Below, one piece after another: positions 45,240 to 56,884 of a stretch of 64,000 bases of DNA; the first letter of the stretch is position 1, and the number at the start of each line of letters is the position of its first letter. Made by a program: the position numbers and the translations under genes. The notes beneath the pieces were generated by a model that saw nothing but the letters and a program-made list of their open reading frames with translations, ran no database searches and had not been told where the DNA came from. Origin of the DNA: Plasmopara viticola (Eukaryota > Oomycota > Peronosporomycetes > Peronosporales > Peronosporaceae). The stretch lies in the NCBI GenBank assembly GCA_001695595.3, contig MBPM02000013.1, forward strand, positions 1 through 64,000, in the 5' to 3' direction.

Positions 45240-48200
45240 GTCTATTGCACGCAGTTGTCGATTTCTCTTACTGTCTTCGCGTTTTGTGCGTTATTGAATG
45301 AGCATTGAAGCATTTGCAACACCTGATACGCTTACGTGCCACTCAAACTTACAGCACTCAAATTTCGATGTTACAGTGTACGTATCGGTTTAACGATCTT
45401 ACCGTAGACGACTATCCACACTTCCCAGATTTACAAATTCAGAGATAATTGTAATGTATGTGCCTTAGTACACAGGACTTTATACCTCTTGCATATCTTT
45501 ATCGTATAGTTGTAGAAGGTATAGATACTGAAAAGGTGCCTGTCGTGCAACAAAAGCCACGCTCTTTCTAGCCTAAAAGCTCGGCTTTATGTAACGGCTC
45601 GTTATATAGTAATACCTACTTCAAAACATTACGCAATGTTCTGAAACTCTTTCCTGTCAAGACTCTAAATTTTCTAGATATATGCAAGTCAAATTGTTTT
45701 TCAATTCTCCGACATCACCGCTGTAACTAGTGCCTCATTATCTTATTATTCCACATACCAATCGATTAGCTCATTTGAATATCGAGATCTTAGGTGACTA
45801 CCTTGCCGTCCGCACTTTTTGCATCTTGTGGCTGCATATGAATAAATCATACAAAGGCCACAGTTTTCGAGTACTGCGCAGCACAAACTCTCTATCCGAA
45901 TAATCTACACCCTAAGGTCAATCAAGCCAACTGATAATCCAATACACCCGATCAATCAGCGGCTGGGGGAAGTGCAGGCCTCGGCGCTAAACCATCAACC
46001 AGTGCTGATTTGCTTATCCCACATGTCAATTCAACTGTAGCATTCAAGCTTGCCAGAGTAATATAGAAAATGTTTTAGATTGACAACACCCCTCTGATCA
46101 CCCCGCCAGTATAGTCGACAATCATGCCCCAATGCATAACAGATTGCTCAATCCCATTGTAGATCAGGTCCAAGAATTAGTTTGCTTGTGCGATCGATCA
46201 ATGTGATTCTACTTAATGCCTTGCGGTTTTATCTGCTTCTTCTGACAGTGGCTCCGAGATTGTTTTGGCTACCCTGTCCCAATCTCGATCTTTTAATTGG
46301 TGGTTCGATGTTGCTACATCGGTAGCGTTGCTTTCAGTGTGTCAAAATTGTCAGGCACGAAAATCCTCGGTCGGATCCCTGCTCCACATTGCTGGCCTTA
46401 CTTTGGACGGCCTCAGTGAGGCCCGAGATGGTCATGAGAAAGCCAATCTAAGCACAAATGGGGATAGTTTAATTTTGCGTCGAAGTGTATCTGCCTCATC
46501 AATGGTCTTTGGAATGCAGCTCCAATTCTGTAGACACTTCAACTGCAGCACAACAATCTGTGCAATTGTCTGTTTCAAAGCCATGTTGAATGATTCAGTT
46601 CGTCAAGTTTACCGCATTAGGCATTTGCCCTACGGGATTCATTTCCCCGGAAATTAGCTCCTTATAGTCGCTTGTTTATCTCTCCCCAAGCAAATAAAAA
46701 CTCACTGGTGTTATTAAGCTGTCGCTATGATCTCAACTTATCTAGCAACCATATAAATGGGCTATTCGCCCAGACAATTAGTACTTTAAGTATATCCTTT
46801 CGAAAACGCTCAGAAAGGCCGAGTACTGGACAGCATTAGATCACTTATGTTTCTCAAGGAGTTTGACTGTTGTGTCAATCGACTGCGTGGCGACTTTTAA
46901 AACAGCCTCGCCGTTTGCTTTACTTTTAAGGCTATCATGGCTAGGTGATAGAATTGTAGAGCCAGGAATCCACGCCACTCAGGGTGATTTCGTTCTTCAT
47001 TCGGGTTCACGGTTCATTTAATTGTGTCAGTCCTTGCAGACACTCCAAAAGTTATACTGTCAAGTTCATCCCCCGACTTTTTAAGCGACGATTTGACCAG
47101 AAAGAGAGCGACAAAAGCCTGGGCTTGAAGCCTTTCGGAATAAAAGTGCTAAATACACGATTTCGTTGCCGAGCCTTCGCGAAAATTGTCTTTCCATAGT
47201 TCGAGGCTTCTGCGGTACAAGCGATATAATCACAATGTCATCAAGCTTGCTATAGAAGTGCTAAATTGTGCCTTGTAGGTACAAACTTATCTTATTTAAA
47301 ATGGAGGCGTCTCTTTTGCGCAAACACTCCATCTTTGTGCGCTGATACAACTCAAGCTTATTGCCTTATCTATTTGTACGGAAAAGTGTATATCTAACTC
47401 GCGTAGGCAAGGTCATTTCAACATGGCTTACTCTAGTCAAACAAGCACCTACTAGTGATACTGAATGTTAAGAAAAGAATGCAGTGGCAAAAGTTATGTC
47501 GTACTACGACAAATAATTCGATACGGCATAAAGTTTTGATCGACTCGTCAGAAGATAACATAATTTAGTCTCGTCTTCCTCACATAAGTAATATCACCAA
47601 TTTTCTGGTATTTGACTTTTTTTCTATCGACGTCTCACATGAGTAAAAGAAGCCACTGTTTCGCTCGATGCTAACGCCCGAATGGCGCAGTATTTACCTG
47701 GATGAGCTCTCGCAAGAGTTTGTCAGTGCAAGCCTTTCCCCATGCACTGCCTATAAACGAAAAAATATTTCGCAGCACGCGGAAGCGTCTTTGGCAAAGT
47801 CATTGACAAAATCATATAACTTCGTCGCTAGTACTTGAACTTTCCTATCTACTATAATCTTAAGGTGTAATTCTAAGTGAAATAGTCTCAATCGAGGTGC
47901 AGCACTTATTTTGTTGGAGGAGTTGGTACAAAATCTAACTGCTGATTCTCTGGTGTGTTTAATAAAGGCGAATTATGAATTCACACTAATTTTTACATAA
48001 AAAACACTTTCACAGAAAAAGTAAAGAAACTCAACATTATTAATGCATTAAAGTAGCCTTTTCGCGACATCATATGCATTCTTCTGAGGTATAAGTATAG
48101 CCCCGTTGCGATGAACTGTTGACCAATAGATTACAATGACCATATTCGGCAAGGCAACTGAGATTATCTTAAGTTGGCTTTCACAAGTTCAATGATCTGT

Positions 48201-49560
48201 TTAACCCATAATAATGTCATTAAATGTCTAACCCACATTAAACACCAACTCATATTCGACTGGTCTCTGAATATCACCAAGCAGACAACTCATCTTAAAG
48301 TCGTAGAATACACTTTTTGGTAAATTGTTCACCACCTCCTTTTACGAATAATATAAATATATATCTTGAATTATGAACAATCGAAATATTGCTATCACTC
48401 GCTTGAAGTATCAAATGCTTCTCAGTACCTATGCAAATAATAGGTCGCTTCTTGGAGGTGGTTGTTGATACGAAATCTCCTTGAGTTTGTCGGTACGACG
48501 TCTAACGATTTTTTAGTAAGATTTGCAGACTTAAAGCGGGCATTCACTTGCACCAAGCACTCATTGGCTTGATTTTCTTATATTATAAAGCATATCGTAA
48601 CAAAAATTCATGAATATTTGCCATCAAGCTTAAGCACTACATCCTTTTGATTATTCTCATATCCGTATGTCGTACACTGCAGCTTGCAAAAGAAATTGTG
48701 ATCAAAAAGCTACTTATAAGAGCAATGCTGTATCGTTTTTTTTATTTACAACCTGACTTGCGCTGTATTTTATATCGTCGAGTTCGATTATTATTAGCTG
48801 CTTGCATGATCCTTAAAAGTATCGACGCTCATGACTACGACATTACGGTATATATAAAGCACAAATAATATGTCATGGCACAACAAGAAGAAAATAGTTG
48901 CCGACCATTAATAAGCTAAAAACTCTTATTTGTTCACAAATCACTTATTAAAAATTGGCAAATCTACGTCATCCCAGTCAACACCATGCGCGTCACATTA
49001 TTAGTGACGACTGCGCTTCTCACCACGACTAGCATTAAAGCTGCTGCTGAGTCCAACCAAGCTGTTAACCACGAAAACGTCCCGCCAAGAAGGTGCGGAT
49101 TGAGTAGTATGGACACTGATCTATCGCTCAGAATATAGCCGTAAGTAACACGACGACTTGACGCTCAATGGGGCTGATGAATAATGTATACCGAAAGCTT
49201 CTTAGAGGATCGTCAATATCCTCACGCTTAACTGAGCTAGGAGGCCTTAGAAAAGTTATACACAGAGCCGTAAATTTTAGCAATTTACTGGAAGAGCCTT
49301 AATCGGTTGCATTTGATGTATACAAGATTTTCTAGCGCACAAATATTCTAGTTGCGTCTCCAAATTTTCTTTAAATCACAAGAGCTACAAGTCTGTCGCA
49401 ATTATGCTAAGGAATTTTGAAAAGGGATCGGAGTGCTTAGCGTCATTACCTTAGGATAACTCACTGTTATTTCCTATGCTCGTAGCAACAGCTGTATGTT
49501 ATTCATTGCAAAAAATGTTGCATTAATTAGCCCCTCTGTCTAATAATTTATGCCTACAGC
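45240..49560 (-). repeat. flank of repeat D, inverted counterpart of 13,100-19,100
   Basis: It matches 13,100-19,100 in reverse from end to end, lacking only the 1.1 kb at 16,912-18,033. Open frames such as 46,265-46,657 are interrupted in the partner copy and show no known domain. It holds one effector remnant, listed separately, and otherwise no gene that I can support. Confidence 0.7.
48986..49370 (+). pseudogene. RxLR effector remnant with intact signal-peptide region
   Basis: An ATG opens a readable leader (MRVTLLVTTALLTTTSIKAA, then AESNQ) that is clearly the effector family's signal peptide. After about 50 codons stops appear, and the places of the RxLR and dEER motifs are destroyed. 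Similarity ends near the codons matching residues 130-140 of the intact proteins. A short secreted peptide could in theory still be made. The inverted partner is at 13,230-13,593. Confidence 0.75.
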
Positions 49561-52500
49561 TTTTAGGCATATAAACGGATTGTAAAACGCTCAGCTTGTT
49601 CATATATGAGCCGGGCAAGCATCCAGCCTCAATAACATACTCAGCACTTTGGATAACAGTACCACTGGTAAATGAGATTCTGGATTTTTTTCTCATGATA
49701 GCTACCACTTGCACGGCGCACAAAATAAATCGCTCGAGCGGGTAACTTCACTTGCCACAGAATTGACAAGTCAAATCTTACCAACAGTGAATCACTTCTG
49801 GCAGTGTTGGCCACATTGATAGCACTATCAATATGCTGTCTGATGATGAGTGGCTCATGAAGCATAGCTTTGGTTGCCCCTGGAAAATTTTTATCCGATA
49901 TTCGATCGTTTCACCCTGTGCCATTTATTCTGTGCAGATCATCGTCAGATTCTAATATACTTTTATCAAAGTCGATATCGCTTTAAAAGTTGTTACAATG
50001 ATCCGTACTGGAGGCTTCTACTCAAATGCAGGTCTGACTCGTTGAGCTTGTTCGACATTTTAAATATTTGCTACTCATCAACATTAGCGTCTATTTTTTT
50101 GGCGCATCATCGACCAGCAACCAAAGAAATTGTAGCAAATTAAAGCTGCACTGTCTGATCGAGGGCGGCTACGCCGCGAATAACTTTTGAAATGTTAATT
50201 CCGATAGAGCAACGACAGAAACCTTTGAATTTGGAACTCGGTGACGCATTATCGTTGGTGGCTCACCGTGGCTCGAATATAATAATTTAGTTACTGTTGC
50301 CCAAATACATCAATTTAAGTTCAGACACTTCTCCTTTAGGAGCTTTATGTAATCTTGTCTCTAACGGTTAGTCGATGCGATGCCGGCATTCATGACAGGA
50401 CTAGCTTATTTCGTGGTACGATATTCACTTGCAGCAACTTTAACGCAACTTCATTAATATTGATGTGATAATCGCTTCAGCATTTTATTATGGGTAGTCT
50501 TTGTCGCCTGTAGTCGATGTCGCCTCTTTCAACCCAAGAGACGTAGAAAGCTGATTGGTCGATTTGCATTTGCTCAATGTCTTCAAAGAATAGCCTACAT
50601 CCTTTCGGCATTGATCAAGGGATCCAATTTGTGGACGCAGTCTGGTTCTTATGGCAGTGTTAATATACCGGTTATTATTAGGCCCTAGAGCTTATAATTT
50701 AAGCTGTAGTTCTATCCAATAAGTTCGTTTTGCAAGGCAGGATTACCTGGCCCCAGTCCCTGAATAAGCCTTCTATCATCAATCCCTGATCGCCTAATTG
50801 CGTAGGAAGACGAATTTCACCTTGCTGTTACATGAAGTCGATTCATCTTCATCCTGTGTTGTTTTAGATAATTTTTTCAGCATGGGTATTGCCAATTTGT
50901 GGATACGAATGGAAATTGCTTGCTAGTCAGCCACTCAATGTATGACAAACACTGCTGATTACTGTGAGATATTAGCGGATCTAGATCATCTAGTTTGAGC
51001 TTTCTTATCTGCAAGGCGGCACAAAACACATCCGTACACTGAGTCAGTCGCTTATTTTAGTAGTCAGCGTTTACCAATGCCTCTTTTGCAGCGTCCTCTG
51101 CTCCTTCTGACACCGTTCCGCAAGTGGGATAAAACTATTTGCAGGCCGGTTTCTTGCACTTTTGATTTTTTCGTGCCTGTCGTGTCATTTGTACGTACCT
51201 GTAACGTTGCCACCCTAAGGCGTTGCGCGCATGCTTTTTCATCCATGTCAAACAAAAAGGTTGTGCATCTCTAGAGGGCTTAAGGTGATCTTAGTTATGA
51301 CTGCAACAAAGCCTTTGCAATCGGCACCTCATTCACGGTACCCTGTGCTATTATCAAAGAAATGGGTCATATCTGGTAACTGCGTATCTATAATTGCTGG
51401 ATTTAAACTACTCAGCTCTTGATCAACTTTCCTTTAGGCATCCTGAATTAGCATGTGTCTTCGACGGCCTAGTATTAAACGCCTTTTTTCATGAATCTAC
51501 GTTCGTGTCTGACAAACGCTTTTGACTTGTTTTGCTTGCTTGCGTCTTGCTCCACAAATTACATGCCGGTACACCATTAAACAAATTGCAAGCCCACGCC
51601 AGCTGATTCATTGCCGTGCTACAAAGCTCCAATTTTCTTTCTATAAGCGATGACGGTTTTCCTAATCGATCCAGCTTTTCATAGAGGAAGGCATGGACGA
51701 CCTCAATCTCGTTTGAGGATTTAAGTAGCTCGAACAACTGTGAGATGCATTAGTAATGCAAACGATCAATAGATTAACATGCACGATTATTGTCATATAT
51801 AATTATTCCGCGAAGCTTTCTTTCATTCGGCTATACGGAGAGTATTGACAAGATGGAAACGGTTCTATGTCTCGCTCTGCTTCCATACGGAGCGGTTGTG
51901 TAGATCGCTTTTTATGAAATAGGTTGCATTTGATCGCAATAGCTGGTCGATCGGACAAGAATGCATGAAAGAGCGAAGCTACTATTAAGCGTCGTCTAGG
52001 TGGTGTTTATGGCAACGAGCACTTAGAGAAATCTATAAGCGTGAGGAGGTGCTTAGATAGAAAGCTGTTAAACTTATATCTTTTCCGGACGCAACTTCAA
52101 AAAAGTTTCACTTGAAAATGCTACAGCCGTAACGAAAATACGATCAAGTGTTTTTAGGTCCTTTAAATTTCAGATTGCTATTGATACATAGTATCTCGAG
52201 CTGCACACCCTTGCTGAAATAGAGAAGCCATAATGTGCACAATAAATATTGCTCTTTGCGTCCATCGTATCGCTGTATCGCAGCAGAAAGTTAAGCCATT
52301 CTCATATTTTTGAGCAACACCAATCTATTTCTGCTTCATACATTCTAGTTGTGATGATTTTGTGTAGCACCTTACACAAATGAGCGATTACCCGGTAAGT
52401 CAAGTTTACTACGAACGGTTTAATAGAATACAAGTTTGCAATATACTACAATTTACAGCCTGATTCAATATAGAATATTATTGTCTTTTGGTCCTACCTC

Positions 52501-53211
52501 TAATATCCAAAAACGATTACATTGCAACTGCATTATAAAGCTTAACCTCTTCTTAAATATCGTTTGAGAAACTTCTGTATGAGAAGCGATTTTAAGAAAG
52601 AAATACTACGAGCTAGGTTCCACAATAAAAGCCTCGCATTAACAAACGGCCCGTTAGATCTTCTCCCATTATGACTTGGGGTAGTGCTTTGAGGATATTC
52701 CCAGCATTATTACTTGCATGATTTAATGAACGAACCTCTTTTGCCTTAGCCCCTAAATTTGTATTATCCGGAGCCGAGACATTCTGGTGGTGAGTCGTCT
52801 ATAATTAACAGTTTAAATAAGACGTACTCAAATGTAATGGGCATACAGAAACTCGCCAAATTAGATTGGAGTTTGGGTAGTGTAAGTTGCATTTCGAACG
52901 TTCATTACGCCTCAAATTTAAGCGTAAGTGAGGACCATACCCAATGTGCGACCAAAATCGGCGACTTAATTCCGATTATAGACTTAAATGGCCTTCAGGC
53001 AAGTTTGTCGGGACTAATCTAACGAATCCTCCGTGATCAGTGAAGCCGGATTTTCGCGTCATCTTACAAGATACTCTTAGAGCCTGTAAAAGCTACTCTG
53101 TCTGATACGCACTCTGCATGTAAAAGCCACTGCCTTTGCGTTTTTCTTGATTAGGAAAAGCAGCTTCTTTGCGATCAAATATACAGGCTTGAGATTACTC
53201 TTGGGGTCGAC

Positions 53212-53240
53212 CCGGGCGGTTAGGTCGCAGCGACCCTGGA
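53212..53240 (-). repeat. GC-rich conserved block in repeat copy D
   Basis: The same block as 9,478-9,506, inverted, with one mismatch. Confidence 0.75.
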
Positions 53241-55003
53241 CCCGCGCCATACATCTATAATGCTTACACTTTCGCTCGTATTCGAGGTGCACTAAAATTG
53301 TGCTGGATCCAAACTAATTAACCCCAAACAGAAGGGATACTAGCTTCCATCATAAACATTTACTCAATTTGCTTACGCTCGCTTGAAAGTCCAAATTGAC
53401 TTGTAATACTGTAGCACTGCTAACTAGGTTTGGTAGCTCGAAAACCAAGCCAATTTACCAGATCCATCGACGGCCCACATTTATAAATTCATTTTGGGTA
53501 ATGCATAATCGGAAGAAATACTACCAGGTTCATCAAAAGTGCGCTTTTGTAGCACGAGCAACTAGGTCTTTTACAAAAGCAAAAGAGTCGAAGAACGTTG
53601 GTTCTTGCGTGGATTCTATCTTATTTAAGTCACTACAAAAAAAGGGTGACTGAACTAAGCAGTTTCTGTTATTTTCGCGACCCATTTATCCCTACATTCA
53701 CGTCCAGCACAGTGACATTCGAAGATGCCGCTTGTATTGTAAGGCATCATCTTAATGAGCAGTTGTTTTCACGCTTACATTCTAGCAAAAAAATAAACTG
53801 CAAAGATAATTATAAAAACTTTATACGTATGAAACTTTTTGTCGACAAGTCCACTAGTCAGCATCTTGTCAAGTCTGGATATGTGATCATCCTAGTTGCT
53901 TTAATTTGCTCTTTCCTTAACGCCATCATTTTCAATCGCCTTTGGCCTTCTATATCAACACAATGTATTCTGTCGGTTTTCCTCTGAAGTGTAGCCAGCG
54001 CGACTTTTGTCGAGTGCCCTTGACAGCGAATTTTTTTTTCTTAAAACACTTCTTTCTTTCAAGTATTACTTCACATGAACATTATGCCTTTATCGACACG
54101 CAATATCGGATATATACATTTGTGTCGTCTGCTACATTTCGGTCCAACTCGCATCAAATCTTGATAAAGCTCCGCTCTATTTCCATATGCCCCAGACGCA
54201 GCAAAATTCACTCTTTTCCCATTTAATGAACGAGGACGAAGATTGCGATACGTCAGTACCTACCATAAATTATAAGGAAAAAGAAAATGCACATATCGCA
54301 GCGCTTTTTTATACTGAATCTTGTGCTGCCAATATAGTTTCTGGCCTAGACGTGCTTTGAAAGAAAGCAAAACGCAGCGTACGTTAATGCCAGGTACTTC
54401 TTTATGCTTGGCACATACTACTTTCCGATACTTCGCCACTTTCAAAAGAATCTGGTCGTGGAGCTGAAAAACGTACAGTTAAAATCACCGACTATCTTGG
54501 GAGTGGAAGAATTCGTCAAATGAAAAGTATGCTACAGGTATTAGCTTATTTATGTTGCCGCATGGTACAAGAAAAAGAAGCGCAGACACTGTAAGGCACA
54601 GACAAGAGTGAAGCTCTGCAAATCATCACTGCTTAAATGCTACTACATAAGCCGCTTTTGTAGCTAACTAATTGATTAATATAGATTCGACGAGATCGAC
54701 TGAACAGCGTTGTTTTGCTTGTCCAGAAAGCCATGCTCTCAGCAAAAGCTGCACGTATCCTTAAAGCTTAAGCTGTGAGCTTTAGCTTGTCACCGTTTTT
54801 TGAAGCCCGCTTGTAATTTTTTGTTTTGTCTCGAATGCGTCATCGGCAAGCTTTTTGAATATACCGTAGCAACAATGTCAAGCTATGCGACTAAAGGCTC
54901 GTCACGATTTATGAAGAAGCTCAACTGTATGCCCCGCGGAGAAATGCGAATCCATTGTGCACTCGATCGATTTAACAAAATTTTGCCTGAACTCTTTTCA
55001 CGA

Positions 55004-55070
55004 AACTTTAGCGCCTAGTGATTTTTGTGATATCAAAACGATATCACAATAATCACTAGGCGCTAAAGTT
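55004..55070. repeat. palindrome with 31-bp arms and 5-base loop
   Basis: The left arm 55,004-55,034 and right arm 55,040-55,070 are reverse complements with one mismatch, around the loop AAAAC. In copies A and C only a single arm exists at this place, so this is a local inverted duplication in copy D. Confidence 0.9.
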
Positions 55071-55655
55071 GTTCCTTTTACAGCACCAATTAGAGACCAA
55101 GCTGTGGCGTCTTGACGCAAACGCTCCTCTTGATGATTGTTTGCGAGCTTTTCAGCTGAAATCGATGATTCCATCTCGTACGTACCAGAGCTCTGTGCGG
55201 CCGATCGATTAGCATACTGCTCTAAATTAATTTTCATCTCTTTAACTGTTCTGTAAAGATGATAAGGTTTTCGTTTGATTTGTTTTCATGATCTCAACCC
55301 CAACAGGGTCATGAACAAAAGTAATTGTTGTAAGTCAAGCTGGTACAGCGATCCTGGCTTAGGCAGTAACTTCTAATTTATTAAGCTTCCAATTTGAACA
55401 AGTCTCGCGTAGACGCGGATGGAAGCGTCACAAGCGGCAGTTTAAACTACCGATATATGCGCTCTCTTTTTAGGAAGCTTAATTTGCGTGGACTAATTGT
55501 TTTTATTCACGACTTCGGTGTATTTTTGTGTAATGTTTTGCATTCGCGCTAGACGCTAAAAGAGGTAAATTCAACAGGTCTCGCGTAGACGTAGATGTAA
55601 GCGTCACTGCAGATATGAGATTGATCGTAGCAGTGTCATACAGGTTCTTTATTTA

Positions 55656-55692
55656 GTTATTTAGCTTATTTTTGGAAAATAAGCTAAATAAC
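55656..55692. repeat. perfect palindrome with 17-bp arms and 3-base loop
   Basis: GTTATTTAGCTTATTTT, TGG, then the exact reverse complement. Copies A and C have a single arm at the matching place (AGCTTATTTTTGATCTAGAC in A near 7,248). Confidence 0.9.
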
Positions 55693-56884
55693 AAATGTTT
55701 AACATTCTTGATATTGAGCTTTTGATATGGTATAGGTGTAACGAGATAGTGCTGTTGCTCGGTTGAAGCTAGACTTCCATCGGAAAGCTTTTAAATGCCA
55801 CAGTGACAAGCAAGCGTTAGAATGTTTTGTTCTCGTAAGTGCGTTAATTATTTACTGCGGCAACAAAAAGCGGTTGATGGCGATAGCGGTATTTCAATTG
55901 TTTATATCTATTCTATCATAACAGTATCGAAAGACGAACAAAGTGATGGAAGTATTCCTCAAACGTAAAGATGGAAGGTCAATTCAGGGATGAGTTGGAT
56001 TTAAAATAGTTTTGATATAAGCTCAATGTCCTGACATAATTCTAATTGCTTATCTACCAACTTATGTTAAGCATCTTATCTATTGTTTAACATTTCACCT
56101 CGAAAGCATTTGGATGAAAAAATCGTGATTGTTACAAGGGAAAGGAATGCTCTTTGAAAGCTCAAATGGTCAAATAAGATCTGTACAAACTTCTTGTGCA
56201 AATGTTGCTATAAAAGTTATTTTAAAGTGTCCACAGGACCAAATGTGTTGCACTTTATCCCACCTAAAACGCCATTGATGTTAAGCGGTTGCAGAGCTTA
56301 AAACCTTTAGCCGAAACTTCCATTTCAACTATCACGCTGTCAATGACTCTGTACAAGAAGCTCCTGTGCGCCGAGCTTTTATAATTAATATCTAAGTCAA
56401 AGCATGGTAGACCAAGGCAATTATGCATCTTTTGTTAAAGCAAAGCATGATTGAACAACGCTGGAGGCACGCTGACAAACACACAGTCATTTGTGCAAAC
56501 GGACAAGACAAGAAGCGCAAATGCACAAGAGTGATGTAAGCGCACAAAACAGTTATCATAAAGAGCGCTACAATTCACAAGGTACGACTGTGCACTTCCA
56601 AAGTAAGCTTGATGATATTGTAGTCATCCTGCCTAAGCCGCAGACGCCTCCAAGAACTAATAGACACTTTAACTTATAGCTCGGCAACGAGATCAGCATT
56701 GCCATTCTGTAAGCCTTCTTTTTTTCTACAACGGGTGTATTCACCAGGCAAGTAAGTTCAATAATTGACGGTGTTACTCCAATACATTTTCATAGATAAG
56801 ATTAGCTCCTATTCGATGACTCCTTTAATTCTGCATTTCATCCACTCAGCTTGCAACCTGTGATATCGGTCATTGCTGATAGCC

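Larger units (their letters stand above)
49560..56720 (-). repeat. large repeat, copy D
   Basis: The inverted counterpart of copy A: positions add to about 62,700 along most of its length, for example 9,480 with 53,240 and 11,545 with 51,140. It also matches B and C. It is uninterrupted by the TIR element, so it serves as the empty site for that insertion. Two exact local palindromes have formed in it (55,004-55,070 and 55,656-55,692). No gene is supported; the longest frame (53,598-53,987) lacks an ATG start. Confidence 0.75.

Noticed and set aside
56873..56884. Start of the Ipi1/TEX10-like protein four codons upstream
   Set aside because: That codon is TTG. The ATG at 56,885 has a good context and is the position changed to ATT in the pseudogene.
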